The notes: a model not told the origin generated them from the letters alone. DNA of 64,000 nt from Aequorivita sublithincola DSM 14238 (GCF_000265385.1 NC_018013.1:1887001-1951000), one strand, 5' to 3'. Shown: positions 7,935 through 17,043, numbered from the stretch's first letter. Made by a program: numbers and translations.

Positions 7935-7955
7935 CATAGGGCTATAAAGTTACCA
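7929..7955. repeat. Possible left half of a cassette-boundary palindrome (D)
   Basis: GCCTAACATAGGGCTATAAAG overlaps the stop codon of the DUF4238 gene and resembles the left end of element B (GCCTACAAGAATGTATAAA). No matching right arm was found before the next ATG at 7959, so the element is truncated or the resemblance is chance. Confidence 0.3.
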
Positions 7956-7958
7956 CCA

Positions 7959-8534
7959 ATGAATAAAAAGTATAAAAAAATAATTGCAAAGGAATTCTTA
8001 ATATTTATTGGAACGGGTGTTGTATTTATTTTCCTTTATATCACTTGGCTACAATTACATCAATTCAATAAATTAAAGGAAAAAGAAATTGAAATTGAAA
8101 TTTCAGAAATATTTAATATAGAACCATATATTTCGTTAGAAAGATTTGTGGATAACTACGAGGATGATGCAATATTAGAAGCATCAACGTGGGAAAGCCG
8201 AATTTCAGATTTTCCAGAGTTAAAGAAATATGAAGAACAATCTTTAAAAGATTACATAGTAACTGTTAATAGCAAAAAATACACTAATCCATTAATCCTA
8301 AATTCTAAATTTCCGGAATTTGGGTTTACAGATAAAGGACTTCCGAAAGACGTAAATCAGGTTGAATATTTTAATCAAATACATCAATTGAAGAAAACGA
8401 AAGAATCCTTTTTCAATAAAAACATTACTCAAGAAAAAGTTTATTTTTTATTTTTTATTTTAATTTCAATCACATTTATTTCGAGATACTTAATTTATGG
8501 TATTAACTGGAGTATTAGGCAATTAAGACAATAA
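7959..8534 (+). CDS. Membrane protein with two transmembrane segments, unknown function
   Basis: 191 residues. A hydrophobic helix at about residues 11-31 (FLIFIGTGVVFIFLYITWL) is followed by a polar, acidic and helix-rich loop of about 125 residues and a second helix at about 162-180 (VYFLFFILISITFISRYLIY). Both ends are positively charged, consistent with cytoplasmic termini and an external or periplasmic loop. No domain is recognised. It lies 24 bp after the DUF4238 gene in the same orientation and is the last gene of the accessory block. Confidence 0.55.
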   Translation: MNKKYKKIIAKEFLIFIGTGVVFIFLYITWLQLHQFNKLKEKEIEIEISEIFNIEPYISLERFVDNYEDDAILEASTWESRISDFPELKKYEEQSLKDYIVTVNSKKYTNPLILNSKFPEFGFTDKGLPKDVNQVEYFNQIHQLKKTKESFFNKNITQEKVYFLFFILISITFISRYLIYGINWSIRQLRQ

Positions 8535-8609
8535 AAGCTTAAATAAATAAAATGAAAATATTTGGATAATTCAAAACTTCAATATGAATAATTAAACCGT
8601 AAATACCTC

Positions 8610-8641
8610 GCTAGCAAAAGTATACCGCCACGCTAACGCAA
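8610..8641. repeat. Possible right end of a cassette-boundary palindrome (E)
   Basis: GCTAGCAAAAGTATACCGCC followed by ACGCTAACGCAA resembles the right end of element B in the order and spacing of GCTA, TATACC and a terminal TA..GCA. It would close the accessory block on the right. The resemblance is weak. Confidence 0.25.
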
Positions 8642-8670
8642 CCATTCCGCTCCTGACTCTTCCAACCATC

Positions 8671-8700
8671 TTGCCATTCCCCAATTAAAAACTATATTTG
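8671..8700 (+). promoter_or_regulatory. Promoter of the amidohydrolase gene
   Basis: TTG (8671-8673), 19 bp spacer and TATATTTG (8693-8700) match the Bacteroidetes consensus. Start of transcription would fall near 8706, giving a leader of about 75 nt before ATG 8782. It is closely similar in sequence to the promoter at 3685-3714. Confidence 0.7.
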
Positions 8701-8781
8701 ATATTCCCGGCAGTTAAAAAGCTCATTCATAAAGCTTTCAACAGTATTTGGGCCTTAAAAATAACCAAAACCTCACTATCT

Positions 8782-10863
8782 ATGTTCTTCGCTAAAGGAA
8801 TATCAAAACTTCGAAAAAACAATTATTACTATCTTTTAATTGGTGTGCTGCTAGTAACCCAAAGCTGTAAATCGCCAAGTGAGCAAACTTCCTCACAAGC
8901 AGATTTACCTGCGGAAGAAACATATACCGTAATTATTTCGGGGGTAAAGGTTGGGCATTTAAACCTTAGCCGTTCTGGCGATACGCTTGTAACCGATTAC
9001 GATTATAAAGACAACGGGAGAGGCCCTACCATTAAGGAAACCATTGTGCTCAATAGCGAAGGTTTCCCCGTGCAATGGGATATTACTGGCAATACTACTT
9101 TTGGCAACGACATTAAGGAAAGTTATAAGTTGGACGGGCAGCAAGCAAGTTGGACGGACGCCACGGGAGAAGGTTCTGCAAAAATGGAGCAGCCTTCCTT
9201 TTATGTAAATCAATCCGGCAGCCCGTATTCATTGTTTATGCAGGCTCGCGTGCTGCTAAATTCAAAAGATATGTCGGTGGAGGCTTTGCCAGCCGGGCGG
9301 TTACAGCTTGCCGAGTTAGAGACTATTACAGCAACTTCGGATGCTGGGCAAGTGAATTTGAAAAGCTATGCCTTATCTGGATTGGACCTAAATCCTTCTT
9401 ATTTTGTTTTGGATGAAAAGAAGCAGTTTTTTGCGTTAATCACGCCAAGGGTTATAGTCATTCGTTCTGGTTTTGAGAAAGAAGAAAAGGCAATGCGTCT
9501 GCTTGCGGAAAAATATTCGGCACAGCGTTATGAAGATTTGCAGAAGAAATTTGCACATAAATACGATAAGAATATCCGCATTCGCAATGTGAAAATATTC
9601 GATCCAAAAACCTTGGCGCTTACTGACTTGTCTTCCGTAGTGGTTAGCGGTGATAAAATACTAAGCATTGAAGCCGCTGATGTGGCTGCTGGCGAAAACG
9701 AAATTGAAATAGATGGCGCTGGTGGAACTTTGGTAGCAGGACTTTACGATATGCACGGACATATGGGCGCGAATTCTGCGCTTTTGAATGTTGCCGCTGG
9801 AGTTACTTCGGTTCGCGATATGGGGAATAATAATGAGGTTTTGGACAGTCTTATCCAAAAAATAGAATCAGGGGTTCTTGCTGGGCCGCACATTACGCGT
9901 ATGGGTTTTATTGAAGGGAAAAGTCCGTTTAATAGTAACAATGGAATTCTTGTGGAGAGTGAAGAAGAAGCACTTGAAGCAGTTCAAACTTATGCAGATA
10001 AAGGTTTTTATGGTGTTAAATTATACAATAGTATGAATGGGGAATGGGCGCCGGCCATTGTTAAAAAAGCACACGAGTTGAATATGCCTGTTATGGGTCA
10101 TGTTCCAGCTTTTTCTACTGCGAACGATATGATAAATGCCGGTTATGATGAAATGACACATATTAATCAAACGATGTTGGGATGGGTTTTGGAGCCAGAT
10201 GAAGATACGCGTACCTTATTGCGATTAACGGCTTTACAACGCTTACCAGAGTTAGACTTAAACAGTGCACCCGTTCAAGAAACTTTAGATTTAATGGTGA
10301 AGAATAATGTAGCAATGGATCCAACGTTGGCAATTCACGAGTTGTTATTACTTTCCCGTAATGGAGAAACGCAAGCTGGCGTTTTGGATTATATTGAAAA
10401 TATGCCGGCCAGCGAACAGCGCGATGCAAAAATGGCGATGGCAAGTATAGCCAACGATACAGAAGATAAGGCGTACCGAGGCGCGTATGATAAAATTGTT
10501 GAAGTTCTAAAACTTATGAAGGAACGCGGCATTTTGATAGTGCCAGGAACCGATTTGGGAGGTGCATTTAACTTGCATAGAGAATTGGAACTCTATCAAC
10601 AATTAGGATACACTCCAGCAGAATTATTGAAATTGGGAAGCTACGATATGGCTCAATATCTTGGGCAGGAAGATAGAGGGGCAATAGAACCGGGAATGCT
10701 TGCCGATTTCTTTCTTATTCCTAGCGACCCAACGAAAGAATTGAAAGCTATAAAAAAGATTTCCATGGTGTCTCGTGGTGGCGTGCTTTATTTTCCAAGT
10801 GAAATATATCCTGAATTTGGCATAAAACCTTTTGTGGATAAGCCAGTTGTTAAAGAGAATTAA
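8782..10863 (+). CDS. Amidohydrolase-family lipoprotein
   Basis: 693 residues from ATG 8782. A signal peptide ends in a lipobox-like VTQSC, so the protein is probably anchored to a membrane. About 260 residues of beta-rich N-terminal sequence of unknown role precede a full amidohydrolase barrel: H325 and H327 (DMHGHMG), K413 (likely carboxylated, GVKLYN), H440 (MGHVPA), H460 (MTHIN) and D591 (GTDLGG). This is the metal-ligand set of imidazolonepropionase/prolidase-like hydrolases. The substrate may be a peptide or a cyclic amide. An upstream extension to 8698 would start on ATA inside the promoter and is rejected. The next gene follows by 12 bp. Confidence 0.8.
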   Translation: MFFAKGISKLRKNNYYYLLIGVLLVTQSCKSPSEQTSSQADLPAEETYTVIISGVKVGHLNLSRSGDTLVTDYDYKDNGRGPTIKETIVLNSEGFPVQWDITGNTTFGNDIKESYKLDGQQASWTDATGEGSAKMEQPSFYVNQSGSPYSLFMQARVLLNSKDMSVEALPAGRLQLAELETITATSDAGQVNLKSYALSGLDLNPSYFVLDEKKQFFALITPRVIVIRSGFEKEEKAMRLLAEKYSAQRYEDLQKKFAHKYDKNIRIRNVKIFDPKTLALTDLSSVVVSGDKILSIEAADVAAGENEIEIDGAGGTLVAGLYDMHGHMGANSALLNVAAGVTSVRDMGNNNEVLDSLIQKIESGVLAGPHITRMGFIEGKSPFNSNNGILVESEEEALEAVQTYADKGFYGVKLYNSMNGEWAPAIVKKAHELNMPVMGHVPAFSTANDMINAGYDEMTHINQTMLGWVLEPDEDTRTLLRLTALQRLPELDLNSAPVQETLDLMVKNNVAMDPTLAIHELLLLSRNGETQAGVLDYIENMPASEQRDAKMAMASIANDTEDKAYRGAYDKIVEVLKLMKERGILIVPGTDLGGAFNLHRELELYQQLGYTPAELLKLGSYDMAQYLGQEDRGAIEPGMLADFFLIPSDPTKELKAIKKISMVSRGGVLYFPSEIYPEFGIKPFVDKPVVKEN

Positions 10864-10875
10864 AACATATTTATT

Positions 10876-11520
10876 ATGAAAACCTACATAAAAAATATAA
10901 AAACAAAAGTTCTAGTTTTCGTTTTAGTTATTGGTCTTCCCTTACAGATGTGCAGCCCCATAGATGATGACGATTGTAACTGCGGTGTAGTAACCGGAAA
11001 GTATTTCGACATTAACGGAATGGAATTAAAAAACTACAAAAAAGTTGGTGAAAATTCTGTTAACTTAATGATACCGAATGAGGCGGTTTCGTATGAAAAA
11101 TACGCAGGTTTAACGGTTGAATACAGTGTTGATTACATAAGCCAAAGTCGTCCAAAACGACCAAGTTTTTCACTTATTCCGAGTGCCTACGCTTGTTCGT
11201 GTATTGGCAATGGCGATTACGGATCTAAATTTGAAAAGCTTTCTAATATTACTGTTATTACGTTAAATGATTTCGACGAAACGCATAAGGCGAACGATAC
11301 GATAAACGACTTGATTTTGGCCAAAGGTTTTTACAATCAAGAAGATGAATATTTACAAAACTATTTGATAAACGATACTACAAACATTCAACTTCCCGCA
11401 ATTAAACTTTTGGTGGATAGAAAACCTACTTTAGATGAAAACTATAAAGTAAAAGTAATTGTTGAATTATCTACAGGGGAAATTTATCAGAATGTGAGTG
11501 AGTCTATAATCATTAGATAA
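10876..11520 (+). CDS. Putative lipoprotein, DUF5034-like
   Basis: 214 residues with a hydrophobic leader ending LPLQMCSP, so Cys27 is a probable lipid attachment site. The mature part has unusual clusters of acidic residues and cysteine (DDDDCNCG; YACSCIG), then a segment resembling DUF5034 proteins of Bacteroidota. The function is unknown. It is 12 bp downstream of the amidohydrolase, so the two are probably co-transcribed and both sit on the cell envelope. Confidence 0.5.
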   Translation: MKTYIKNIKTKVLVFVLVIGLPLQMCSPIDDDDCNCGVVTGKYFDINGMELKNYKKVGENSVNLMIPNEAVSYEKYAGLTVEYSVDYISQSRPKRPSFSLIPSAYACSCIGNGDYGSKFEKLSNITVITLNDFDETHKANDTINDLILAKGFYNQEDEYLQNYLINDTTNIQLPAIKLLVDRKPTLDENYKVKVIVELSTGEIYQNVSESIIIR

Positions 11521-11645
11521 CTGTTTTTTTCGGATAAGCCTTCTTATTTCTAAACTACCAAATTGGGACTAACTGTAACACAGTTCATTTTCTTGCGTCC
11601 TATTTGTAATCAAAAAATAATTCACCAATCAAAATCAAACACATC

Positions 11646-13400
11646 ATGAAACCAAATCATTACTCTTTTCGCAGAACCGCTATTTTGGCGGTTATTACTT
11701 TTGTGGCAACTTTTGCTGTTACTTACGCACAAACAAAAACAACGCAACTAGACGAGTTGTTAAACAAGTACACTGAATACGGCCAGTTTAACGGTTCTGT
11801 GCTCGTGGCAGATAAAGGACAAGTTATTTATAAAAAAGGCTTCGGAATGGCAAATATGGAATGGGATATTCCCAATACGCCAGATACCAAGCACCGTTTG
11901 GGAAGCATTACCAAACAATTTACTTCAATGCTCATAATGCAATTGGTAGCCGAAGGAAAGTTGGATTTACAGGCTACAGTTTCAAAATATTTACCAGATT
12001 ATTCAAAAGTGAATGGCGATAAAATTACGATTCATCAATTGCTTACGCATACTTCGGGAACGCCTAATTACACTTCGTTTCCTAATTTCTTTAAAGATTT
12101 AAGTCAAAATCCGCATTCACCAACAGAAATGCTAGCATTGTTTGGAGATTTACCGTTGGAATTTACGCCCGGAGAAAGGTTTGCGTATAGTAATTCGGGT
12201 TATATACTCTTGGGTGCTATCATTGAAAAAGTTACAGGGAAAACCTACGAAGAAGTGTTGCAGGAGAAAATATTTGATCCTTTAAAAATGAAAGATTCAG
12301 GTTATGACCATCACAATACAATACTCAAAAAACGCGCTACGGGTTATGAAATGAAGGGTAGTACTCCTGAAAATTCACCTTATATAGATATGTCTACACC
12401 TTATGCGGCGGGTTCGCTGTATTCCACAGTGGAAGATTTGTACTTGTGGGATCAGGCTTTATACACCGATAAATTACTTTCGAAGAAATATATGGATATG
12501 CTATTTGAAAAATACATTCCTGCTTTTGGCGAGTATTACGGGTATGGTTGGATGATTGGCGAAATGCCTATTGGCAATACAAAAGATACCGTGAAGGTAG
12601 TTACGCACGGGGGAGGAATCAACGGTTTTAATACACTTATTACGCGTGAAATTGAAGATAAATCCTTGGTTGTTTTATTGAACAACACAGGAGGTGCGCC
12701 ACTTTACAGCATAAACGTAGCAATTAGTGCAATTTTAAAAGGTAAAACCTATGATATGCCAAAACAATCCTTGGCGGATTTAGTTTTAAATAAAATTTTA
12801 GATAAAGATTTAAATGCAGGACTTGAGTTTTATAAAAAGAATAAAGATTCAAAACTGTATTCTCTTGAAGAAGATGACATGAATAGTATTGGTTATACCT
12901 TGCTTCAAGCTGGAAAGATAAATGAAGCAGAAGCAATTTTTAAACTGAATGTGGAAGCTTTTCCAAAATCGTCTAATGTGTATGACAGTTATGGGGAAGC
13001 CTTAATGGAGCAAGGGAAGAATGAGTTGGCGATTATCAATTATAAAAAATCTGTAGAACTCAATCCAGCAAATGAAAGCGGTATTGCAATGTTGAAAAAG
13101 TTGGGCGTAGAAACCGAAGATATGGTAAAAGATGTAAGCGTACCAGATGCTATTTTGGAAAGTTATGTTGGTAAATATGAACTGCAACCCGGATTCATTC
13201 TCACAATAACCAAAGAAGGTAGTCAGCTTAATGCCCAAGCTACGGGTCAACCTATGGCACCAATTTTTCCAAAGTCTGAAACCGAGTTTTATTTGAAAGT
13301 AGTAACCGCGCAGATTATCTTTAAAAAGAATGCTGCTGGAGCAGTGGAGAGCTTGACTTTGTTTCAAGGAGGACAGGAGATTGTTGGGAAGCGGATTTAG
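11646..13400 (+). CDS. Serine hydrolase (beta-lactamase-related) with TPR and DUF3471-like C-terminus
   Basis: 584 residues with a signal peptide (residues 1-29). The class C beta-lactamase/penicillin-binding-protein-like domain carries the S87-I-T-K90 motif, the Y181-S-N183 motif and H321-G-G in VVTHGGGINGF, so the catalytic machinery is complete. After it come about 100 residues with one or two TPR-like helical pairs (AGKINEAEAIFKLNVEAFP and a following QGKNELAIINYKKSVELNP unit). A beta-rich terminal domain resembling DUF3471 (LESYVGKYEL) ends the protein. This group usually hydrolyses D-amino peptides or esters in the periplasm; the substrate is not known. A strong terminator follows. Confidence 0.85.
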   Translation: MKPNHYSFRRTAILAVITFVATFAVTYAQTKTTQLDELLNKYTEYGQFNGSVLVADKGQVIYKKGFGMANMEWDIPNTPDTKHRLGSITKQFTSMLIMQLVAEGKLDLQATVSKYLPDYSKVNGDKITIHQLLTHTSGTPNYTSFPNFFKDLSQNPHSPTEMLALFGDLPLEFTPGERFAYSNSGYILLGAIIEKVTGKTYEEVLQEKIFDPLKMKDSGYDHHNTILKKRATGYEMKGSTPENSPYIDMSTPYAAGSLYSTVEDLYLWDQALYTDKLLSKKYMDMLFEKYIPAFGEYYGYGWMIGEMPIGNTKDTVKVVTHGGGINGFNTLITREIEDKSLVVLLNNTGGAPLYSINVAISAILKGKTYDMPKQSLADLVLNKILDKDLNAGLEFYKKNKDSKLYSLEEDDMNSIGYTLLQAGKINEAEAIFKLNVEAFPKSSNVYDSYGEALMEQGKNELAIINYKKSVELNPANESGIAMLKKLGVETEDMVKDVSVPDAILESYVGKYELQPGFILTITKEGSQLNAQATGQPMAPIFPKSETEFYLKVVTAQIIFKKNAAGAVESLTLFQGGQEIVGKRI

Positions 13401-13431
13401 TTGCTTCCTTTAGTATTGTAGTTTTTACAGT

Positions 13432-13470
13432 AGCTTACAAATTCATTCATTGAATTTGTAAGCTTTTTTT
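13432..13470 (+). terminator. Rho-independent terminator after the serine hydrolase
   Basis: A perfect 14-bp stem (AGCTTACAAATTCA at 13432-13445 with its complement at 13451-13464) has a 5-nt loop and a following run of T. Confidence 0.9.
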
Positions 13471-13582
13471 ATTCTGAAAATAGATAGTTTCTAATTGAAT
13501 GTCATTTCGTATTTTTATTGACTACTATTCAAATATTCAACTACTTAAAAAAATTAATCTTGATAAAACTAAATCCAATATT

Positions 13583-14155
13583 ATGAAAAAATCATTACTA
13601 TTAATAGTCGCGTGTATTTTTGCAATTGCTTGTGGAAATTCTGAAACTTCTAAAGCAGAAAGCACCCAAACCGAAGCGATAACGAATGAAAAAGAAGCAG
13701 CCCCTGAAGTAATCGAAAGTGCTTCTTCGCCTTGTGGGTTTGTAACAGAGGAAAAAATAAAGGAAATATTGGGCATACCAGCTGATGATCTTGCCGAAAT
13801 AAAAGATGTGGTACGAACCTATCCAACCTGTTTTTACAAATGGAAGACAACTGCATTTACCACTAAAAAAACTGTTGCCGGGCAAGAGATAAGTCTTAAT
13901 TATCCAGCTGAAGCAAGCATCGTATTAGTAGAAAATGCGAATGAAAAAATGTTTGGAATTTCAACAAAGGTTTATAAAGATGGAGTGACCGTAGATGGCA
14001 TTGGCGATATGGCTACTTGGGGCTCAAGAATGTCGCAGCTTACCTTTTTGGCAAAGGGAACGATGATTCATCTACATGTAAGAATTTCTGATGATGCCGC
14101 GGCTAATAAGGTTAAGGCTGTTGCATTAGCTGCTTTAATTATTGAGAAGCTTTAA
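13583..14155 (+). CDS. Hypothetical lipoprotein
   Basis: 190 residues from ATG 13583. The signal peptide MKKSLLLIVACIFAIAC ends at a lipobox (AIAC, Cys17). After a short acidic linker rich in Glu, Thr and Ala, the mature part has a conserved-looking segment PCGFVTEEKIKEILGI, as in DUF3558-like or sensor-type lipoproteins, and a closing helix (KVKAVALAALIIEKL). No function can be assigned. The longer frame back to 13499 would bury the signal peptide and is not used. Confidence 0.65.
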   Translation: MKKSLLLIVACIFAIACGNSETSKAESTQTEAITNEKEAAPEVIESASSPCGFVTEEKIKEILGIPADDLAEIKDVVRTYPTCFYKWKTTAFTTKKTVAGQEISLNYPAEASIVLVENANEKMFGISTKVYKDGVTVDGIGDMATWGSRMSQLTFLAKGTMIHLHVRISDDAAANKVKAVALAALIIEKL

Positions 14156-14207
14156 GAAATACATATAAAGGTCTCCTTTCCTTTTTAGAAAATAAACCAT
14201 TTAGAAA

Positions 14208-14753
14208 ATGAAAATTCACATAGTAACAGATCGCCTACTTATGCGCGATATGATGGATGAAGATGCACAAGGAATGTTCGCAATGGATAGTGATGCTGAG
14301 GTACATAAATTTTTAGGAAACAAGCCAATCGCAACCTTGCAAGAAGCCCAAAAAATTATTGCCTCCATAAAGCAACAATACATTGATAACGGAATAGGAC
14401 GATGGGCAGTTGTAGAAAAAGAAAGCGGAGATTTTATTGGTTGGAGCGGTTTTCGTTTGATAACAGATGTTGTAAATGAAAGAACCCAATATTACGATTT
14501 AGGTTACCGTTTCCTCAAAAAATACTGGGGAAAAGGCTACGCATCCGAAACAGCATTCGCTTCATTAAATCACGGTTTTAAAGAATTAGACTTTAAAGAA
14601 ATTGTAGGAATTGCCGATGTAGCGCACACAGCGTCGAATACTATTTTGAAAAAAGTGGGGCTTATTAAAAGAAATGAATTTATCTATGATGGGACGCTTC
14701 ACAATTTCTACTCGCTCAGCAAGGAAGAATGGAGAGAGAATTTGAATAAATAA
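14208..14753 (+). CDS. GNAT-family N-acetyltransferase (RimJ/RimL-like)
   Basis: 181 residues. The order of strands is typical of the Acetyltransf_3 group: TDRLLMRDM at the N-terminus, WAVVEKESGDFIGWSGF, YDLGYRFLKKYWGKGYASET (acetyl-CoA pyrophosphate-binding loop with GKGYA) and a final VGIADVAHTASNTILKKVGL. It would acetylate a ribosomal protein, an antibiotic or another amine. The target cannot be inferred. It lies 52 bp downstream of the lipoprotein gene. Confidence 0.85.
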   Translation: MKIHIVTDRLLMRDMMDEDAQGMFAMDSDAEVHKFLGNKPIATLQEAQKIIASIKQQYIDNGIGRWAVVEKESGDFIGWSGFRLITDVVNERTQYYDLGYRFLKKYWGKGYASETAFASLNHGFKELDFKEIVGIADVAHTASNTILKKVGLIKRNEFIYDGTLHNFYSLSKEEWRENLNK

Positions 14754-14880
14754 GATTTTCACTAGGTGTTTTATTAATAGTTTCTTATGTCAAAAACCAA
14801 AACTTGCGGGTTTCTTTAAAAAAGACCTAAAAAACCCTGCCAATGCTGGTAAGGCATAATTATAAAAACTAAATAATATA

Positions 14881-15387
14881 TTATTGTTTAGCGAATGTTA
14901 GGGTTAAATTATTAGTTGAATTCAACGTAACATCACCCTGAGTTGAAGTCTCATTTTTCACACCGTTTAGAACCAATTTATTAGCAGTTAATTCTACAAC
15001 TGTTAAAACTTCTATTTCTGTACCATCAGAAACGGATAGTTGGTTGCCAGCTAATGACCAAGTACCATTTGGGAAAAAGATGATATTTTGAATAATGGTT
15101 TGGCCACCAAAAGTTGCCAATTCAATATCATAACCTCCATTAGTTATTACTCTATTAGGGTTTTCAGAAAAACTCATGGTGTAAGTAACGTCACTTGTAA
15201 TCCCGTTATAATTCTTAATTACGGTCTGTCCTGGACCATTAAAAGTTTGGTTTATTTTATAATCTATAGCTGATGCTTTCCATGTGGCATTAATGCTGAT
15301 TACCGGTTCTGGATTGTCATCTTTTTTGGAACAGGAAATTGTTATGGAAATAAGTGTAACAAATAAAAATAAGTTTAAAATTCTCAT
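14881..15387 (-). CDS. Lipocalin-like lipoprotein
   Basis: 168 residues from ATG 15387 (the preceding TTG is not needed). The signal peptide ends in the lipobox SITISC, followed by the charged SKKDDNPEP linker that is common after the lipid anchor in Flavobacteriia. The mature domain is beta-rich: ATWKASAIDYKI, VTYTMSFSENP, WSLAGNQLSVSDG and LTLTFAKQ at the end, which is the pattern of small lipocalin-like or DUF5004-type proteins. The role is unknown. It stands alone and converges on the acetyltransferase gene. Confidence 0.6.
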   Translation of the reverse strand: MRILNLFLFVTLISITISCSKKDDNPEPVISINATWKASAIDYKINQTFNGPGQTVIKNYNGITSDVTYTMSFSENPNRVITNGGYDIELATFGGQTIIQNIIFFPNGTWSLAGNQLSVSDGTEIEVLTVVELTANKLVLNGVKNETSTQGDVTLNSTNNLTLTFAKQ

Positions 15388-15476
15388 CAACTGTGGTTTA
15401 AATTAAGATAAAATGATTCGATAGGCAAGATATGTATTTATACGAAATGGAGATTGACTTTCAGTTTTTTAGTGGG

Positions 15477-16091
15477 CTAAAATAATCCATGAAGCTCAGC
15501 ATCTATCTTGTTTATCACTTCGCCCAAATGCTCCGGATCATCAACAAAATCGAGATTATCTACATCTAGAATGATGAGGTTTCCTTTATCGTAACCGTGA
15601 ATCCAAGCTTCGTAACGTTCGTTAAGACGGCTTAGGTAATCGATGCTTATAGAGTTTTCGTACTCACGACCGCGCTTGTGTATTTGGTTTACTAGGTTTG
15701 GAATGCTGCTTCGTAAATAAATCAGCAAATCGGGACCTTCTGTAACGCTTTCCATAAGTTCAAAAAGCGAACGGTAGTTTTCAAAATCACGGTTGGTCAT
15801 AAGGCCCATCGCGTGTAGGTTTGGCGCAAAAATATATGCGTCTTCGTAAATGGTTCTATCCTGAATTACACTTTTCTCCTTTTCGCGAATTTCAAGAATT
15901 TGACGAAAACGACTGTTCAAAAAGTAAATCTGAAGGTTGAAAGACCAACGTTCCATTTGGTTGTAAAAATCGTCTAAATATGGATTGTCTTCCACATCTT
16001 CATAATGGGCTTGCCATTTGTAATGTTTTGATAACAGACGGGTAAGTGTGGTTTTTCCGGAACCTATGTTTCCTGCAATTGCAACGTGCAT
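15477..16091 (-). CDS. Deoxynucleoside kinase
   Basis: 204 residues, cytoplasmic. It phosphorylates a deoxyribonucleoside with ATP in nucleotide salvage. The P-loop GNIGSGKT is at residues 7-14. The substrate-side motif DRTIYEDAYIFA corresponds to the DRS/ERS motif of the dNK family, and the LID-like arginine region is in KRGREYENSISIDYL. The family includes deoxyadenosine, deoxyguanosine and deoxycytidine kinases and the exact specificity is not clear. It lies 2 bp downstream of the unknown exported protein, so the two genes form one unit. Confidence 0.88.
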   Translation of the reverse strand: MHVAIAGNIGSGKTTLTRLLSKHYKWQAHYEDVEDNPYLDDFYNQMERWSFNLQIYFLNSRFRQILEIREKEKSVIQDRTIYEDAYIFAPNLHAMGLMTNRDFENYRSLFELMESVTEGPDLLIYLRSSIPNLVNQIHKRGREYENSISIDYLSRLNERYEAWIHGYDKGNLIILDVDNLDFVDDPEHLGEVINKIDAELHGLF

Positions 16092-16093
16092 AG

Positions 16094-16894
16094 CTATTCT
16101 TTAATTGGGATGGTTAGTTTAAAAGTGTGCAAAATTTCGCCGTCATAAATATACAGGAAATCATTGGTAAGCTGCAAATCTTTAATTTTTATTTCGGACA
16201 AAGTCAGTTTTACGGTTTGGTGTGAAAGGCCTTCATTCCGCTTAGCAAAATCTGGAATGTAATAAAGCGAATCATCCTTCAAAGCCACTAAATTCTCGTT
16301 TTGCTGAACTATTTTATCATAATCTTCCGAAGCCGATTCATTTAGAATGCTTCCGTAAATGTTGAAAGCGCGCAATTTCTTTTCGGTTAAAGTGAAACAA
16401 TAATTAAAGTTGCTCGCTTGTGAAATCAATTTCCCCGGAAAGGGTTGTGAAACCACGGTTTGCAACTTAGAACCGTAATTATACATTTCAAGTTGCTGTG
16501 CGTCTACATTAAAAAGCCACAAGCTATTGCTTCCCGCATTTGTTGCTGTACTCACATTTAAAAACTGAGGCAGATTATTAAAATTGATGCGTTGAATTTC
16601 ACTCAGCTTATTGTCCAACAAAACCACGGTATTGGTATCCTGAAAAAACACAACCACTTTTAACGGATTTATAATATCTACGGAAGTAATTCGCCCCAAT
16701 TGCAAATCGTTAAAACGAAAATTACCGTCGGGACCTTGTTTGATTATAACGCGATCTTTAATGAAATACGTGTTTTTATAATTGTCAAGACCTATAAAAC
16801 GGTCAGCAACAAGAGACGTCTTACTAACGGGAGTGAGACTTTGCGCAATGCCCAATTGGCAAATAAATAGAAAAAGTAGGAAAAGTTGTTTCAT
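16094..16894 (-). CDS. Exported beta-propeller-like protein of unknown function
   Basis: 266 residues with a signal peptide (LLFLFICQLGIAQ). The mature part consists of repeated short beta segments of about 40 residues (for example FIKDRVIIKQGPDGNFRFN, VVLLDNKLSEIQRINF, and ILHTFKLTIPI at the end), which suggests a small beta-propeller. No catalytic motif is seen. The deoxynucleoside kinase gene follows directly. The function is unknown. Confidence 0.55.
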   Translation of the reverse strand: MKQLFLLFLFICQLGIAQSLTPVSKTSLVADRFIGLDNYKNTYFIKDRVIIKQGPDGNFRFNDLQLGRITSVDIINPLKVVVFFQDTNTVVLLDNKLSEIQRINFNNLPQFLNVSTATNAGSNSLWLFNVDAQQLEMYNYGSKLQTVVSQPFPGKLISQASNFNYCFTLTEKKLRAFNIYGSILNESASEDYDKIVQQNENLVALKDDSLYYIPDFAKRNEGLSHQTVKLTLSEIKIKDLQLTNDFLYIYDGEILHTFKLTIPIKE

Positions 16895-17035
16895 AAAGTT
16901 GGCAAGTTACGAAATGTGAACATACTCTTTAACGAAAATTAATGTAACAGATTATAACTTAGTTCGTCTTAATGATAACACGTATTTTTGTTCAAACAAA
17001 TTAAACTAGTTTTAAACATTTTGGTCAAATTATTT

Positions 17036-17043
17036 TAATTTTG
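17036..17043 (+). promoter_or_regulatory. -7 element upstream of the GLPGLI gene
   Basis: TAATTTTG matches TAnnTTTG, 22 bp before ATG 17066. No TTG is found at the expected -33 distance. Confidence 0.4.

Noticed and set aside
3803..8641. Classical integron
   Set aside because: No integron integrase gene is visible in the window and the palindrome ends do not fit the attC core consensus. Only a cassette-like organisation is claimed.
11571..11585. Inverted repeat AACTGT-AAC-ACAGTT before the serine hydrolase
   Set aside because: Only 6-bp arms, no promoter or regulator in context; could be chance.
14806..14840. Possible terminator between the acetyltransferase and the lipocalin-like gene
   Set aside because: GGGTTT and AAACCC can pair, but the stem is short and broken and the loop long.
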